From Lucinisca nassula (lineage: Eukaryota > Mollusca > Bivalvia > Lucinida > Lucinidae): a stretch of DNA of 64,000 nt. The DNA lies in NCBI GenBank assembly GCA_963580285.1, contig OY757019.1, positions 63,818,587 to 63,882,586 of the forward strand. Reading direction: 5' to 3'. Shown in pieces: positions 23,861 to 37,276 of this stretch (its first letter is position 1; each line of letters begins with the position of its first letter). Position numbers and translations under genes: made by a program. The notes under the pieces were generated by a model. The model was not told where the DNA came from. It searched no databases and was given only the letters and a program-made list of their open reading frames with translations.

Positions 23861-24770
23861 CCACTTTTTGACACTACTGTCATACATCATACACGGCCAC
23901 TATCACACTGTATACTACTGTTCTACTTCATACACGCCCATTGTCGGACTGTACGCAACTGTTCTACTACATACTCGCCCACTACCAGACTGTACACTAC
24001 TTTTCTACTACATACACGCCCACTATCAGACTGTACACTACTGTCCTACTACATACACGCCCACTATCAGACTGTACACTACTGTTCTACTACATACACG
24101 CCCACTATCAGACTGTACACTATCGTTCTACTACATACACGCCCACTATCACCCTGTATACTACTGTTCTACTACATACACACCCACTATCAGACTGTTT
24201 ACTACTGCTCTACTTCATACACGCCCTCTACCAGATTGTACACTACTGTCCTACTACACACACGCCCACTATCAGACTGTACACTACTGTTCTACTACAT
24301 ACACGCCCACTATCACCCTGTATACTACTGTTCTTCTACATACACACCCACTATCAGACTGTTTACTACTGCTCTACTTCATACACGCTCAATATCAGAA
24401 TGTACACTACTGTTCTACTACATACACGCCCACTATAAGACTGTTCACTACTGTTCTACACCATACACGCCCACTATCACCCTGTATATCACTGTTCTAC
24501 TACATACATGCCCACTATCAGACTATACACTACTGTTCTACTACATACACGCGCACTACCAGACTGTACACTACTGTTCTACTACATACACACCCACTAT
24601 CAGACTGTTTACTACTGCTCTACTTCATACACACCCTCTACCAGACTGTACACTACTGTCCTACTACACACACGCCCACTATCAGTCTGTACACTAGTGT
24701 TCTACTACAGACATGCCCACTATCAGAATGTACATTACTGTTCTACTACATAAACGCCTACTATCAGACC
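23861..24770 (+). repeat. 41-bp satellite, left-arm block
   Basis: About 22 units of exactly 41 bp (CACTATCAG starts at 24021, 24062, 24103). The unit has no stop codon in any plus-strand frame, so three overlapping frames stay open across the block. The mirror block in the right arm has about 18 units. Confidence 0.95.
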
Positions 24771-24929
24771 TTAATTCTGTGACGTGTATATACTCATGTT
24801 GGATACGATGGTTGTGTAGGTAGTTCTGTTCCGGAAATTATTTGTCTCCCCTAAATATTGTTTATCATAACTTTTGCATGAATAACGTAAATGACATTTG
24901 TGATGTGCGTGATATGTTTTCATTTACGT

Positions 24930-27110
24930 TAAATTCTTTTTTTTTTTTTTTTTTTAATTTTGCTAAGGAACCTTCTACGATATATTTGCACGACCCACAT
25001 CTAGTTTCACTGCATTTGCTTACAGCAAATGCTTCAGGTTTTGTTTATGTCCCCAAATTTGGAGAAGTTGACGGGGCATATTGGTTTGGTCCTGTCCGTC
25101 CGTCCGCCCGTCCGAAACATTATAATGGCTTGAGCTAATATCTTGAAATTTCATATTTGGGATGAGCATGAAAACAATGGACCCGATTTTTCTTTTCATC
25201 AGACTTGAGTTTGCCATTATAACAATAAGAAAACACTGTCAACAAAATATCAGGTGAACTGCTTGAGTTAGGATCCTGATATTTGGCAGACAGTTTGGGA
25301 TCAATGCGTAGATGACCTGATTAACCTTTGACGAAATTCCGTAAAAATGTACTGTGTTATACCTCCTTTTTTCGACTGCCATTATGCCATTATAACAATG
25401 GGACAACCTTTTCAACAAAATATCTGGAGGACCGCTTGAGCTAGTCTCATGATATTTGGCATACTGTTTGGGACTAATGTGTACATGACTTGATTAACTT
25501 TTGATGAAATTCCATATCATTTTTGACTGAATTATGCCCTTTTTCGGACATGCATTGAAACTATAGGAAAAGTAGAAGTAAAACAAAGATCAGGAATCGA
25601 TACAATTAACTTACTCCACCCACCAAAGACACCAAAGGGAAAGCAATACAAACATTAAGCGACCAGACCATAATGGAAACCTAAACAAAGGAAGGCCATA
25701 AGGACAGTTACTTTCCCACAAAATGGCCATATGGTCATTCAAAATTAAAAGACACAAGTGATACACACAGTAAGTAACAAACAACAACATAAATAAATCG
25801 CCACAGAAGAACCGCCTTGGAACGGTCAGTGGAAAGATTTCCACTGGGGGGCTTAAATCGATTTTACGTGGCCACAATCCTCGCCCTTACTTCCGTCGCA
25901 ATTTAGACAAATAATTTGTTCAGTCCGCATGAAGGCCTCCTAACTCATCAGTGCAACATCTCCGTGAACACAAAAAATCAAAGAACCACAGAGGTGAGAC
26001 AACGGTGAGGACTCGACAGCAAGAAACCACTGAAATGCTGGAGCAAAAGAAAACCAACAGTTAGACTCCGATGGGCCCGACCAGAGACAGAGCATCAGGC
26101 ACCAACCAACATTACCAAGAATTAGATCTCTCTAATTCTCAATAAGCCTTTACGTTGGAGCCGTCATAGAATCTGAGGCCTGACCCACCGGCGTGCAATT
26201 AAAGAGGGAAGCAAAGTTGCCAACCGTGATTGGGTTAACTACCATGCATGCAGTCTGTCGTATAACATCCATGTTGTACCCAATCTTTTTATATCGAATA
26301 ATGATTTTACGAAATTGGGTGCTGAAGTCATTGCGGTTATATATTTTTCTGAATTTATATACTAAGTCACCATAAAATTCGGGTTCCGATCGACCTTGTT
26401 GCAGAAGAGATTTAAGTCCAATATTGAATTTTGAAATTAAATCAGAATGGCGTCTATAAAATTTTGAAAATGCTTTGCGTAGTTTATGGTACCGATAACC
26501 CTGATTAAGGAGTTTAGCAGTTAATAATTTATTACGAGTGTTGAAACCTTGTCAACAAAATACATGTAGAACCGATTGAGATAGGCATATGCTATTTAGC
26601 ATACAGTCTGGGACTAATGTGTAGAAGACCTGATTGTTTTTTGACGCAATTCTGTAAATTTTTGACTGAATTATGTCCTCTTTTTGGAATAACGCATTGC
26701 TGCTAAAGGGAGCCTTGTCAACAAAAAATCTGGAGAACTGCTTGAGATAGTCGCATGATATTTGGCATACGGTCTGGGACTAATATGTAAATGACCTGAT
26801 TAACTTTTGACGGAATTCTGTAATTTTTGACTGAATTATGCCCCTTTATAGACTTATGCATTGCGGCTCTAGGAAATTTTGTCAACAAAATATCTGGAGG
26901 ACCGCTTGAGCTAGGCTCATGATATTTGGCATACTGTTTGGTACTAACGTGTCGATGACCTAATTAAGTTTTGAAAAAAAAACTGTAAATGTTTTCCTGA
27001 ATTACGCCCCTTTTTGGACGTAACTAGACTGATGATATTTGGCATGTGTCCTTGAGAAACCTTGTTGAACTTTGGCATTTTATCCATATTTTACAGACAA
27101 ACATATAGTT
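24930..27110 (+). mobile_element. Tandem-repeat element with GCATTTGCTTACAGCAAATGC hairpin
   Basis: Poly-T (24938-24955), a hairpin at 25013-25033, (GTCC)n at 25095-25114, then monomers of about 175 bp. These contain GTCAACAAAATATCTGGAG, ACCGCTTGAGCTAGGCTCATG, ATATTTGGCATACTGT and GACCTGATTAACTTTTGACG. It is the fourth element of this architecture in the window. It is interrupted at 25565-26553 by a retroelement that the right-arm copy (40640-41815) lacks. Confidence 0.75.
25565..26553 (-). mobile_element. 5'-truncated retroelement, left arm only
   Basis: On the minus strand, from 26553, it opens with NTRNKLLTAKLLNQGYRYHK and runs to a stop at about 26150, ending TPVGQASDSMTAPT. This is the C-terminal tail of a reverse-transcriptase-type protein that recurs in bivalve genomes, as far as I recall. 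About 585 bp of 3' noncoding sequence follow, ending GATCTTTGTTTTACTTCTAC. The right arm has the uninterrupted site near 41205. A second copy is at 61801-62732 and a tail-only copy at 6095-6360. 5' truncation fits target-primed reverse transcription. The clade is unresolved. Confidence 0.75.
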
Positions 27111-27470
27111 GGGGGCCTTGTGTTTTACAAACGCATTTTCTAGTTTTATTTATGATGGAAATAGTTACCATCGGCAGATCGTCCCCCTTTTAGATATGAT
27201 CAGGCAAATCCCGCTAGGTACGTCTGACTTAACTTAGCATAATGAATTATGTAGAAATCTGGCGTCAAACAGATAGAAGCAAGGTTTTCCCCTCCCTGTA
27301 AAACTGGCTAGTATGTTATTGATTTGTTTGATATTTCAGAGCAAACAATATTAAATATATTAGTTTTTTCTCTCTCTTTTTCTTGAAACGGATTACATAT
27401 CAGTCAACCCGATGGTTGTTAATTTAGTTTGTTTGACATCGCATGATTAGCGATACGCTGCCTTCACATC

Positions 27471-30400
27471 TACTGCCTACAAGCCCACTATCAGACTGTA
27501 CACTACTGTTCTGCTACATATATGTCCACTACCAGACTGTACACTACTCTTCTACTACATACACGTCCACTACCGGACTGTACACTACTGTTCTACTACA
27601 TACACGCCCACAATCAGACTGTACACTACTGTCCTAGTACAAACACACCCACTACCAGACTGTACACTGCTGTCCTACTACATACACGCCCACTATCCGA
27701 CTGTACAATACTGTCCTACCACATACACGCCCACTACCAGACTGTACACTACTGTTCTGCTACATACACACCTACTTTCAGACTGTACACTACTGTTTTA
27801 CTAAATACATGCCCACTATCAGACTGTACTCTACTGTTCAACTATATACACGCCGACTATCAGATTGTACACTACTGTTCTACTACATACACATCGAATA
27901 TCAGATTGTACACTACTGTTCTACTACATACACGCCCACTATTACCCTGTATTCTACCGTTCCCTACATACATGCCCACTATCAGACTGTATACTACTGT
28001 TCTACTACATACATGCCCACTACCAGAATGTACACTACTGTTCTACTACATACACACCCACTATCACACTGTACACTACTGTTCTACTACACATGTGCCC
28101 ACTATCTACTGTTCTACTACATACACGCCCACTATCAGACTGTACACTACTGTTCTACTACATACACGCCCTCTATCAGATTGTTCACTTCTGTTCTACT
28201 ACATACACACCCATTTTCAGACTGTACACTACTGTTATACTACATACACGCCCACTATCAACCAACCTGTATACTACCGTTCTACTACATTCATGCCAAC
28301 TAATAGACTGTACACTACGGTTCTACTACATACATGCCCACTACCAGAATGTACACTACTGTCCTACGACATACATGCCCACTATGAGACTGTACACTAC
28401 TGTTCTACTACATACATGCCCACTACCAGAATGTACACTACTGTTCTACTACATACACACCCACTATCACACTGTACACTACTGTTCTACTACATATGTG
28501 CCCACTATCTACTGTTCTACTACATACACGCCCACTATCAGACTGTACACTGCTGTTCTACTACATACACGCCCACTATCAGATTGTTCACTTCTGTTCT
28601 ACTACATACACACCATTTTTTAGACTGTACACTACTGTTCTACTACATACACGCCCACTATCAACCAACCTGTATACTACCGTTCTACTACATTCATGCC
28701 CACTAATAGACTGTACACTACGGTTCTACTACATACATGCCCTCTACCAGAATGTACACTACTGTCCTACGACATACATGCCCACTATGAGACTGTACAC
28801 TACTGTTTTACTACATTCACGCCATTATCATAATGGTCACTACTGTTCTACTACATACACGGCCACTATCAGACTGTACACTACTGTTCTACTACATACA
28901 CGCCCACTATCAGACTGTATACTACTGTTCTACTACATATGTTCCCACTATCACCTTATTTACTAATGTTCTACTACATAGGCTCTCACTATCAGACTGT
29001 ATACTACTGTTCTACTACACACACGCTCACTATCAGACTGTATACTACTGTTCTACTACATACACGCCCACTATACGACTGTTTACGACTGTTCAACTAC
29101 ATACACGTCCACCATCAGACTGTACACAACTGTTCTACTACATACATGTCCAGTACCATACTGTACACTACTGTTCTACTACCTACAGGCCAACTACCAG
29201 ACTGTACACTTCTGTTCTACTTCATACACGACCACTATCAGAATGTACACAACTGTCCTACTACATACACGCTCACTATCGGACTGTACACTACTGTTCT
29301 ACTACATACACGCTCACTATCAGATTGCACACTATTGTTCTACTACATATGTGCCCACTATCTTCGGTTCTACTACATACACGCCCACTATCAGACTGTT
29401 TACTGCTGTTCTACTACATACACGCCCACTATCAGAATGTTTACTACAGTTCTACTACATACAAGCCCACTTTCAGACTGTACACTACTGTTTTATTACA
29501 TACACGCTCAGTATCAGACTGTATACTACTGTTCTGCTACATACACGCCCACTAAACGACTGTTGTTTACTACTGTTCTACTACGTACACGCCCACTATC
29601 AGACTGCACACTACTGTTCTAGTGCATACACGCCCACTATCACACTGTACACTACTGTTTTACTTAATTCATGTCCACTACCAGACCCTACACTTCTGTT
29701 CTACTACTTACACGCCCACTATCGGACTTAACACTAATGTCCTACTACATACATGCCCACTATCAGACTCTACACTACTGTTCTACTACATACACGCCCA
29801 CTGTCAAACTGTACACTACTGTTCTACTACATACACGCCTACTGTCAGACTGTACACTACTGTTCTACTACAAAAAGCTCACTATCACAATGTACCAGAC
29901 TGTACACTACTATTTTACAACATACACGCTCACTACCGGACTGTACACCTCTTTCCTACTAGATACATGCCCACTATCAGACTGTACACTACTGTCCTTC
30001 TACATACATGGCTACTATCAGACAGTACACTACTGGCCTACTACATACACGTCCACTACAAGACTGTTCACTGCTGTTCTGCTACATACAGGCCCATTTT
30101 TAGACTGTACACTACTGTTCTACTATATACACGCCCACTATCAGACTGTACAATACTGTTCTACTACATACACGCCCACTTTTATACTGTGCACTACTGT
30201 TTTACTACATACACGCCCATTATCAGACTGTACATTACTGTTTTACTACATACACGCCCACTACCGGACTGTACAATACTGTCCTACTACATATATGGCC
30301 ACTATCAGACTGTACATTACTGTCCTACTTCATAAATGCCCATTGTCAGACTGTACACTACTGTCCTAGTACTTACACGCCCACTACCAGACTGTACACT

Positions 30401-33400
30401 ACTGTTCTACTACATACACACCCACTATCAGACTGTACACTACTGTTCTACTACATATACGCCAACTTTCAGACTGTACACTTCTGGTCTACTACAAACA
30501 CGTCCACTATCAAACTGTACACTACTACATACACGCCCACTATCAGACTGTACACTAATGTTTTTCTACATACATGTCCACTATCAGGTTGTACACTACT
30601 GATCTACTACATACACGCCCACTATCAGACTGTACAATACTGTTCTACTACATACACGCCCACTATCAGACTGTACACTACTGTTCTACTACATACACGC
30701 TCACTATCAGATTGTATACTACTGTACTACTACATACACGCACACTATACGACTGTATACCACTGTTCTACTACATACACGGCCAATACCAGTCTGTCCA
30801 CTATTGTTCTACTACATACACGTCCACTTTCAGACTGTACACTACTGCTTTACTACATACACGCTCAGTATCAGACTGTATACTACTGTTCTACTACATA
30901 CACGCCCACTATACGACTGTTTACTACTGTTCTACTACATACACGCATACTACCAGACTATACACTACATTTCTAGTGCATACACGCCCACTATTAGGCT
31001 GTACACTACTGTTATACTACATACATGTCCACTACCAGACTTTACACTTCTGTTCTACTACTTACACGCCCACTACCGGACTTTACACTACTGTCCTACT
31101 ACATACATGCCCACTATCAGACTGTACACTACGGTACTACTACATACATGCCCACTATCAGACTGTACACTACAGTCCTACTACATACCCGCCCACTGCC
31201 AGAATGTACACTACTGTTCTACTACATACACGCCCACTATCAGACTGTTTACTACTGTTCTACTACATAAACGCCTACTATCAGACTGTACATTACTGTT
31301 CTACGACATACACGCCCACTGTGAGACTGTACACTACTGTTCTACTACAAACACGCCAATTATCATAATGTATACTACTGTTCTACTACATACACGTCCA
31401 CTTTCAGACTGTATACTACTGTTCTACTACATAAACGCCCACTATCAGACTGTACACTACTGTTCTACTACATACACGCCCACTATCAGACTGTATACTA
31501 CTGTTTTACTGCATATACGCCCACTATCAGACTGTACACTACTGTTCTAGTGCATATGTGCCCACTATCACCCTGTATACTACTGTTTTACTGCATATAC
31601 GCCTACTATCAGACTGTACACTACTGTTCTACTACATACACGCCAACTATCAGACTGTACACTACTGTTTTATTACATAGACGTCCACTACCAGACTATA
31701 CACTGCTGTTCTACTACATACACGACCGCTATCAGACTGTACACTACTGTCCTACTACATAAACGCCCACTATCAGGCTCTACACTACTGTTCTATTACA
31801 TACACGCCCACTATCAGACTGTACACTATTGTTTTACTACATACACGCCCACTATCAGACTGTACACAACTGTTCTACTACATACACTCTCACTATCAGA
31901 CTGTATACTACTACATACACGCCACTTTACGACTGTTTACTACTGTCTGCTATAACACGGCCAATACCAGACTGTTCACTACTGTTCTACTACATACACG
32001 CCCACTTTCAGACTGTACACTACTGTTTTACTACATACACGCTCAGTATCAGTCTGTATACTACTGTTCTACTACATACACGCCCACTATCAGACTGTTT
32101 ACTACTGTTCTACTACATACACGCCCACTTCTAGACTGTAAACTACAGTTCTAGTGCATACATGCCCACTATCAGATTGTACACTGCTGTTTTCTACATA
32201 CATGTCCACTACCAGACTGTACACTGCTGTTCTACTACTTACACGCCCACTATCGGACTTTACACTACTGTCCTACTACATACATGCCCACTATCAGACT
32301 CTACACTACGGTCCTACTACATACATGCCCTCTATCAGACTGTACACTACAGTCCTACTACATACACGCCCACTGACAGACTGTACACTACTGTTCTTCT
32401 ACATACTCACCCACTATCAAACTGTACACTACTGTTCTACTACATACACGCCTACTATTAGACTACACTACTGTTATACTACATACAAGCTCACTAACAC
32501 AATGTACACTACTGCTCTACTACATACACGCCCACTATCAGACTGTACACTACTGTTTTACTACATACACGCCCACTACCGGATTGTACACTACTGTCCT
32601 ACTAGATACATGCCCACTATCAGACTGCACACTACTGTCCTACTACATACATGCCCACTATCAGACTTACACTACTGGCCTACTACAAACACGCCCACAT
32701 CAAGACTGTTCACTACTGTTCTACTACATACACACCCACTATCATGCTGTACACTACTGTTTTATTACAGACACGCACACTATCATACTGTACTCTACTG
32801 TTCTACTACATACACGTCCACTATCAGACTACACTACTGTTCTGCTACATACACGCCCACTATCAGACTGTACACTACTGTTCTACTACATACACGCCCA
32901 CTATCAGACTGAACACTACTGTTCTACTTCATATGTGCCCACTATCACCCTGTATACTACTGTTCTACTGCATACACGCCCACTATCAGACTGTACACTA
33001 CTGTTCTACTACATACACGCCAACTATCAGACTGTACACTACTGTTTTACTATATAGACGCCCAGTACCAGACTATACACTGCTGTTCTACTAAATACAC
33101 GACCGCTATCAGACTGTACACAACTGTCCTACTACATAAACGCCCACTATCAGGCTGTACACTACTGTTCTACTACATACACGCCCACTATCAGACTGTA
33201 CACTACCGTTCTACTACATACACGCTCACTATCAGACTGTATACTACTGTACTACTACATACACGCCCACTATACGACTGTTTACTACTGTTCTGCTACA
33301 TACACGGAAAATACCACACTGTTCACTACTGTTCTACTATATACACGCCCACTTTCAGACTGTACACTACTGTTTTACTACATACACGCTCAGTATCAGT

Positions 33401-36400
33401 CTGTATACAACTGTTCTTCTACATACACGCCCACTAAACGACTGAATACGACTGTTCAACTACATACACGTCCACTATCAGACTGTACACTTCTGTTCTA
33501 ATACATACATGTCCAGTACCATACAGTACACTACTGTTCTACTACTTACAGGCCCACTACCAGACTGTACACTTCTGTTTTACTTCATACACGACCACTA
33601 TCTGACTGTAACTACTGTCCTACTACATACACGCTCACTATCAGACTGTACACTACTGTTCTACTACATACACGCTCACTTTTAGACTGTACATTATTGT
33701 TCTACTACATATGTGCCCACTATCTACTGTCTACTACATACACGCCCACTAACAGACTGTTTACTACTGTTCTACTACATACACGCCCACTATCAGAATG
33801 TTTACTAATGTTTTACTACATACACGCCCACTATCAGACTTTACATCACTTTTCTATTCTACTACATATATGCCCACTATCTGAGTGTACACTACTGTTC
33901 TACTACATACACGCCATCTACCAGACTGTACACTACTGTTGTACTAATACACGCCCACTATCAGACTGTACATCACTGTTCTAGTACAAACACGCTCACT
34001 ATCAGACTGTATACTACTGTTCTACTAATACATGCCCGCTATAAGACTCTTTCCTTCTGTTCTCCTACATACATGCCCACTACCAGACTGTACACTATTG
34101 ATCTACTACCTACAAGCCCACTATCATACTGTACACTACTGTTCTGCTACATATATGTCCACTACCAGACTGTACACTACTTTTCTACTACATACATGCC
34201 CACTACCGGACTGAGCACTACTGTTCTACTACATACACGCCCACTATCAGACTGTACACTACTGTCCTAGTACATACACGCCCACTACCAGACTGTACAC
34301 TGCTGTCCTACTACACACGTGCCCACTGTCAGACTGTACAATACTGTCCTACTACATACACGCCCACTACTAGACTGTGCACTACTGTTCTACTACATAC
34401 ACACCTACTATCAGACTGTACACTACTGTTTTACTACATACACGCCCACTCTCAGACTGTACTCTACTGTGCTACTACATACACGCCCACTATCAGACTA
34501 CACAACTGTTCTACTACATAAACGCCCACTATCAGACTGTACACCACTGTTCTACTACATACACGCCCACTATCAGACTGTACATTACTGTTCTACTGCA
34601 TATGTGCCCACTATCACCCTGTATACTACTGTTTTACTGCATACACGCCCACTATCAGACTGTATACTACTGTTCTACTACATACACGCTCACTAACAGA
34701 CTGTATACTACTGTACTACTACATACACGCCCACTATACGACTATTTACTACTGTTCTGCTACATACACGGCCAATACCAGACTGTTCACTACTGTTCTA
34801 CTACATACACGCCCACTTTCAGACTGCACACTACTGTTTTACTACATACACGCTCAGTATCCGTCTGGATACTACTGTTCTACTACATACACGCCCGCTA
34901 AAGGACTGTTTACTACTGTTCTACTACATACACGCCCACTACCAGACTGTACACTACTATTCTAGTGCATACACGCCCACTATCAGACTGTACACTACAG
35001 TTTTACTACATACATTTCCACTACCAGACTGTACACTACTGTTCTACTACTTACACGCCCACTACCGGACTTTACACTACTGTCCTACTACATACATGCC
35101 CACTTTCAGACTCTACACTACGGTCCTACTATATACATGCCCTCTATCAGACTGTACACTACAGTCCTACTACATACACGCCCACTGACAGTCTGTACAC
35201 TACTGTTCTACTACATACACGCCCACTATCAAATTCTATACTACTGTTCTACTATATACACGCCTACTATCAGACTGTACACCACTGTCCTACTACATAC
35301 AAGCTCACTATCACAATGTACACTACTGTTCTACTACATACACGCCCACTATCAGACTGTACACTACTGTTTTACTACATACACGCCCTCTACCGGACTG
35401 TACACTACTGTCCTACTAGATACATGCTCACTATCAGACTGTACGCTACTATACTACTACATACATGCCCACTATCAGACTGTACACTATTGGCCTACTA
35501 CATACACGCCTACTTCAAGACTGTACCCTACTGTTCTACTACATACATGCCCACTATCGGACTGTACACTACTGTTCTACTACATACACGCCCACTATCA
35601 GACTGTTCACTACTGTTCTACTACATACAAGACCACTATTATACTGTACACTACTGTTTTACTATATACACGCCCATTATCAGACTGTACACTACTGTTT
35701 TACTACATACACGCCCACTACCAGAGTGTACACTACTGTCCTACTACACATATGCCCACTATCAGACTGTACACTACTGTTTTACTACATACACGCCCAC
35801 TACCGGACTGTACACTACTGTCCTACTAGATACATGCTCACTATCAGACTGTACACTACTGTACTACTACATACATGCCCACTATCAGACTGTACACTAC
35901 TGGCCTACTACATACACGCCTACTACAAGACTGTACACTACTGTTTTACTACATACAAGCCCACTATCAGACTGTACACTACTGTTCTACTACATACACG
36001 CCCACTATCAGACTGTTCACTACCGTTCTACTACATTCAAGACCACTTTTATACTGTACACTACTGTTTTACTATACACACGCCCATTATCAGACTGTAC
36101 ACTACTGTTTTACTACATACACGCCCACTACCAGACTGTCCTACTACATATATGTCCACTATCAGACTGTATACTACTGTCCTACTACATACATGCCCAC
36201 TATCAGACTGTACACTACTGTCCTACTACATATGTGCCCACTATCACCCTGTATACTACTGTTCTACTGCAGACACGCCCACTATTAGACTGTACACTAC
36301 TGTTCTACTACAAACACGCCAACTATCAGACTGTACACTACTGTTTTACTACATAGACGCCAACTACCAGACTATACACTGCTGTTCTACTACATACATG

Positions 36401-36580
36401 ACCGCTATCAGACTGTACACTACTGTCCTACTACATAAACGCCCACTATCAGGCTGTACACTACTGTTCTACTACATACACGCCCACTATCAGACTGTAC
36501 ACTACTGTTTACTACATACACACCCAGTATCAGACTGTACACTACTGTTCTACTCAGACACGCCCACTATCAGACTGTAC
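27471..36580 (+). repeat. 41-bp satellite, main array (about 220 units)
   Basis: 9.1 kb of 41-bp units with the core CTGTACACTACTGTTC, typically about 10% diverged, with occasional shortened units (for example 28098-28115, 30521-30531). The period is not a multiple of three and the unit is stop-free on the plus strand. All three frames therefore stay open for long distances (up to 463 codons at 34965-36356) and encode the same 41-residue cycle (for example YTTVLLHTRPLSDCTLLFYY). I regard these as by-products of the satellite. Higher-order structure is visible: segments repeat at about 403 and 410 bp. Confidence 0.95.
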
Positions 36581-37276
36581 AGGTGCTTTGCAAAAGTTTT
36601 GTACCCCAGCAAGTTTTGCATAAGTAGTTGCATACCCCCTGTGATGTTTTAGCTTCCATTACTCTAATGAAGCATGTGATACTTTAACGACGCTTACATT
36701 TTTATGCATTATAGGTATCTGCTGATATATAATATGGTATTTAATACATGTGTCGCAGAAAAGCATATGCAATGCATGGTTTTATATTGCATATTAAATC
36801 AATACAGCTCTGAAGTCACTTTCTGGACTTTATCGACACTTCTTGTCGACATATTCATGTCGATTAGACATCCGTGTAGTTGGAATGCATTAACAATACT
36901 TTACCTAACAGAAGCTGAAAAAGTTTGTTCTGATAAGCTTTCTTCTTGACTGTAGAGAAATTAAAGAAAGGTGTGTTATAGCAATTTATTACTTTAATAT
37001 AGTTTTACAATCCCTGTAATGATAGAATCCCTATAATGATATGAGACAGTTAATCAAAATGGAGTGTGTGTGTGTGTATATAGTCCTGTTTTAGACATTG
37101 GTGCTTTATTCTGTTTTTCTAGCATCATGATCCCCTTGATGGGGAAGAGAGAGGTGATTGCTTTGCTTTTTGTTGGATATATATTATATTCGAGATTTGT
37201 TCTTTGTTCCTTTGGTAGGTTGTGTACTGTCATTGTGGTACTTTCTGGTCAACGTCTTTAGTATTTTGTGATTTTT
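36581..37276. other. Inner loop edge, partly mirrored
   Basis: 36900-37062 resembles the reverse complement of about 40062-40240 (GTTCTGA, GACTGTAGAGAA, GCAATTTATTACTTT, AGTTTTACAATC, ATGAGACAG, ATCAAAATG). The inverted arms once extended further in, and the 41-bp array now separates this piece from the left arm. A (GT)n run lies at 37064-37079. Small open frames at 36704-36949 and 37064-37261 are unrecognised. Confidence 0.5.

Larger units (their letters stand above)
23012..24790 (+). repeat. Internal cassette bounded by direct repeats
   Basis: ACGTTAATTCCGTGACGTGTATA at 23012-23034 recurs in the same orientation, slightly mutated, at 24771-24790. In the right arm the two corresponding copies (41996-42018, 43576-43598) are identical over 23 bp. 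Between them lie the SINE pair and the 41-bp repeats. Confidence 0.75.
18777..27470 (+). repeat. Left inverted arm of the giant element
   Basis: Colinear with the reverse complement of 40298-47928. The blocks, outside to inside, are a subterminal motif region, TAGA/GA microsatellites, MITE palindromes, a 141-147-bp array, a second palindrome cluster, GTTGCCATGG repeats, a poly-G tract, a SINE pair, 41-bp repeats, poly-T, a tandem-repeat element, and a terminal segment ending CTGCCTTCACATC. The excess over the right arm is explained mainly by the retroelement at 25565-26553 and by about four extra 41-bp units. Long stretches are nearly identical; for example 23005-23268 encodes the same 87 residues as 43342-43605. 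Confidence 0.9.

Noticed and set aside
27471..36580. CRISPR-like array
   Set aside because: The repeats are contiguous with no unique spacers, they drift gradually, and the setting is a eukaryotic transposon.
27443..36652. Overlapping plus-strand open frames of up to 463 codons as a repetitive protein gene
   Set aside because: They follow from a stop-free 41-bp satellite unit read in any frame. There is no conserved start, end or frame, and the inverted block in the right arm opens on the minus strand for the same reason.
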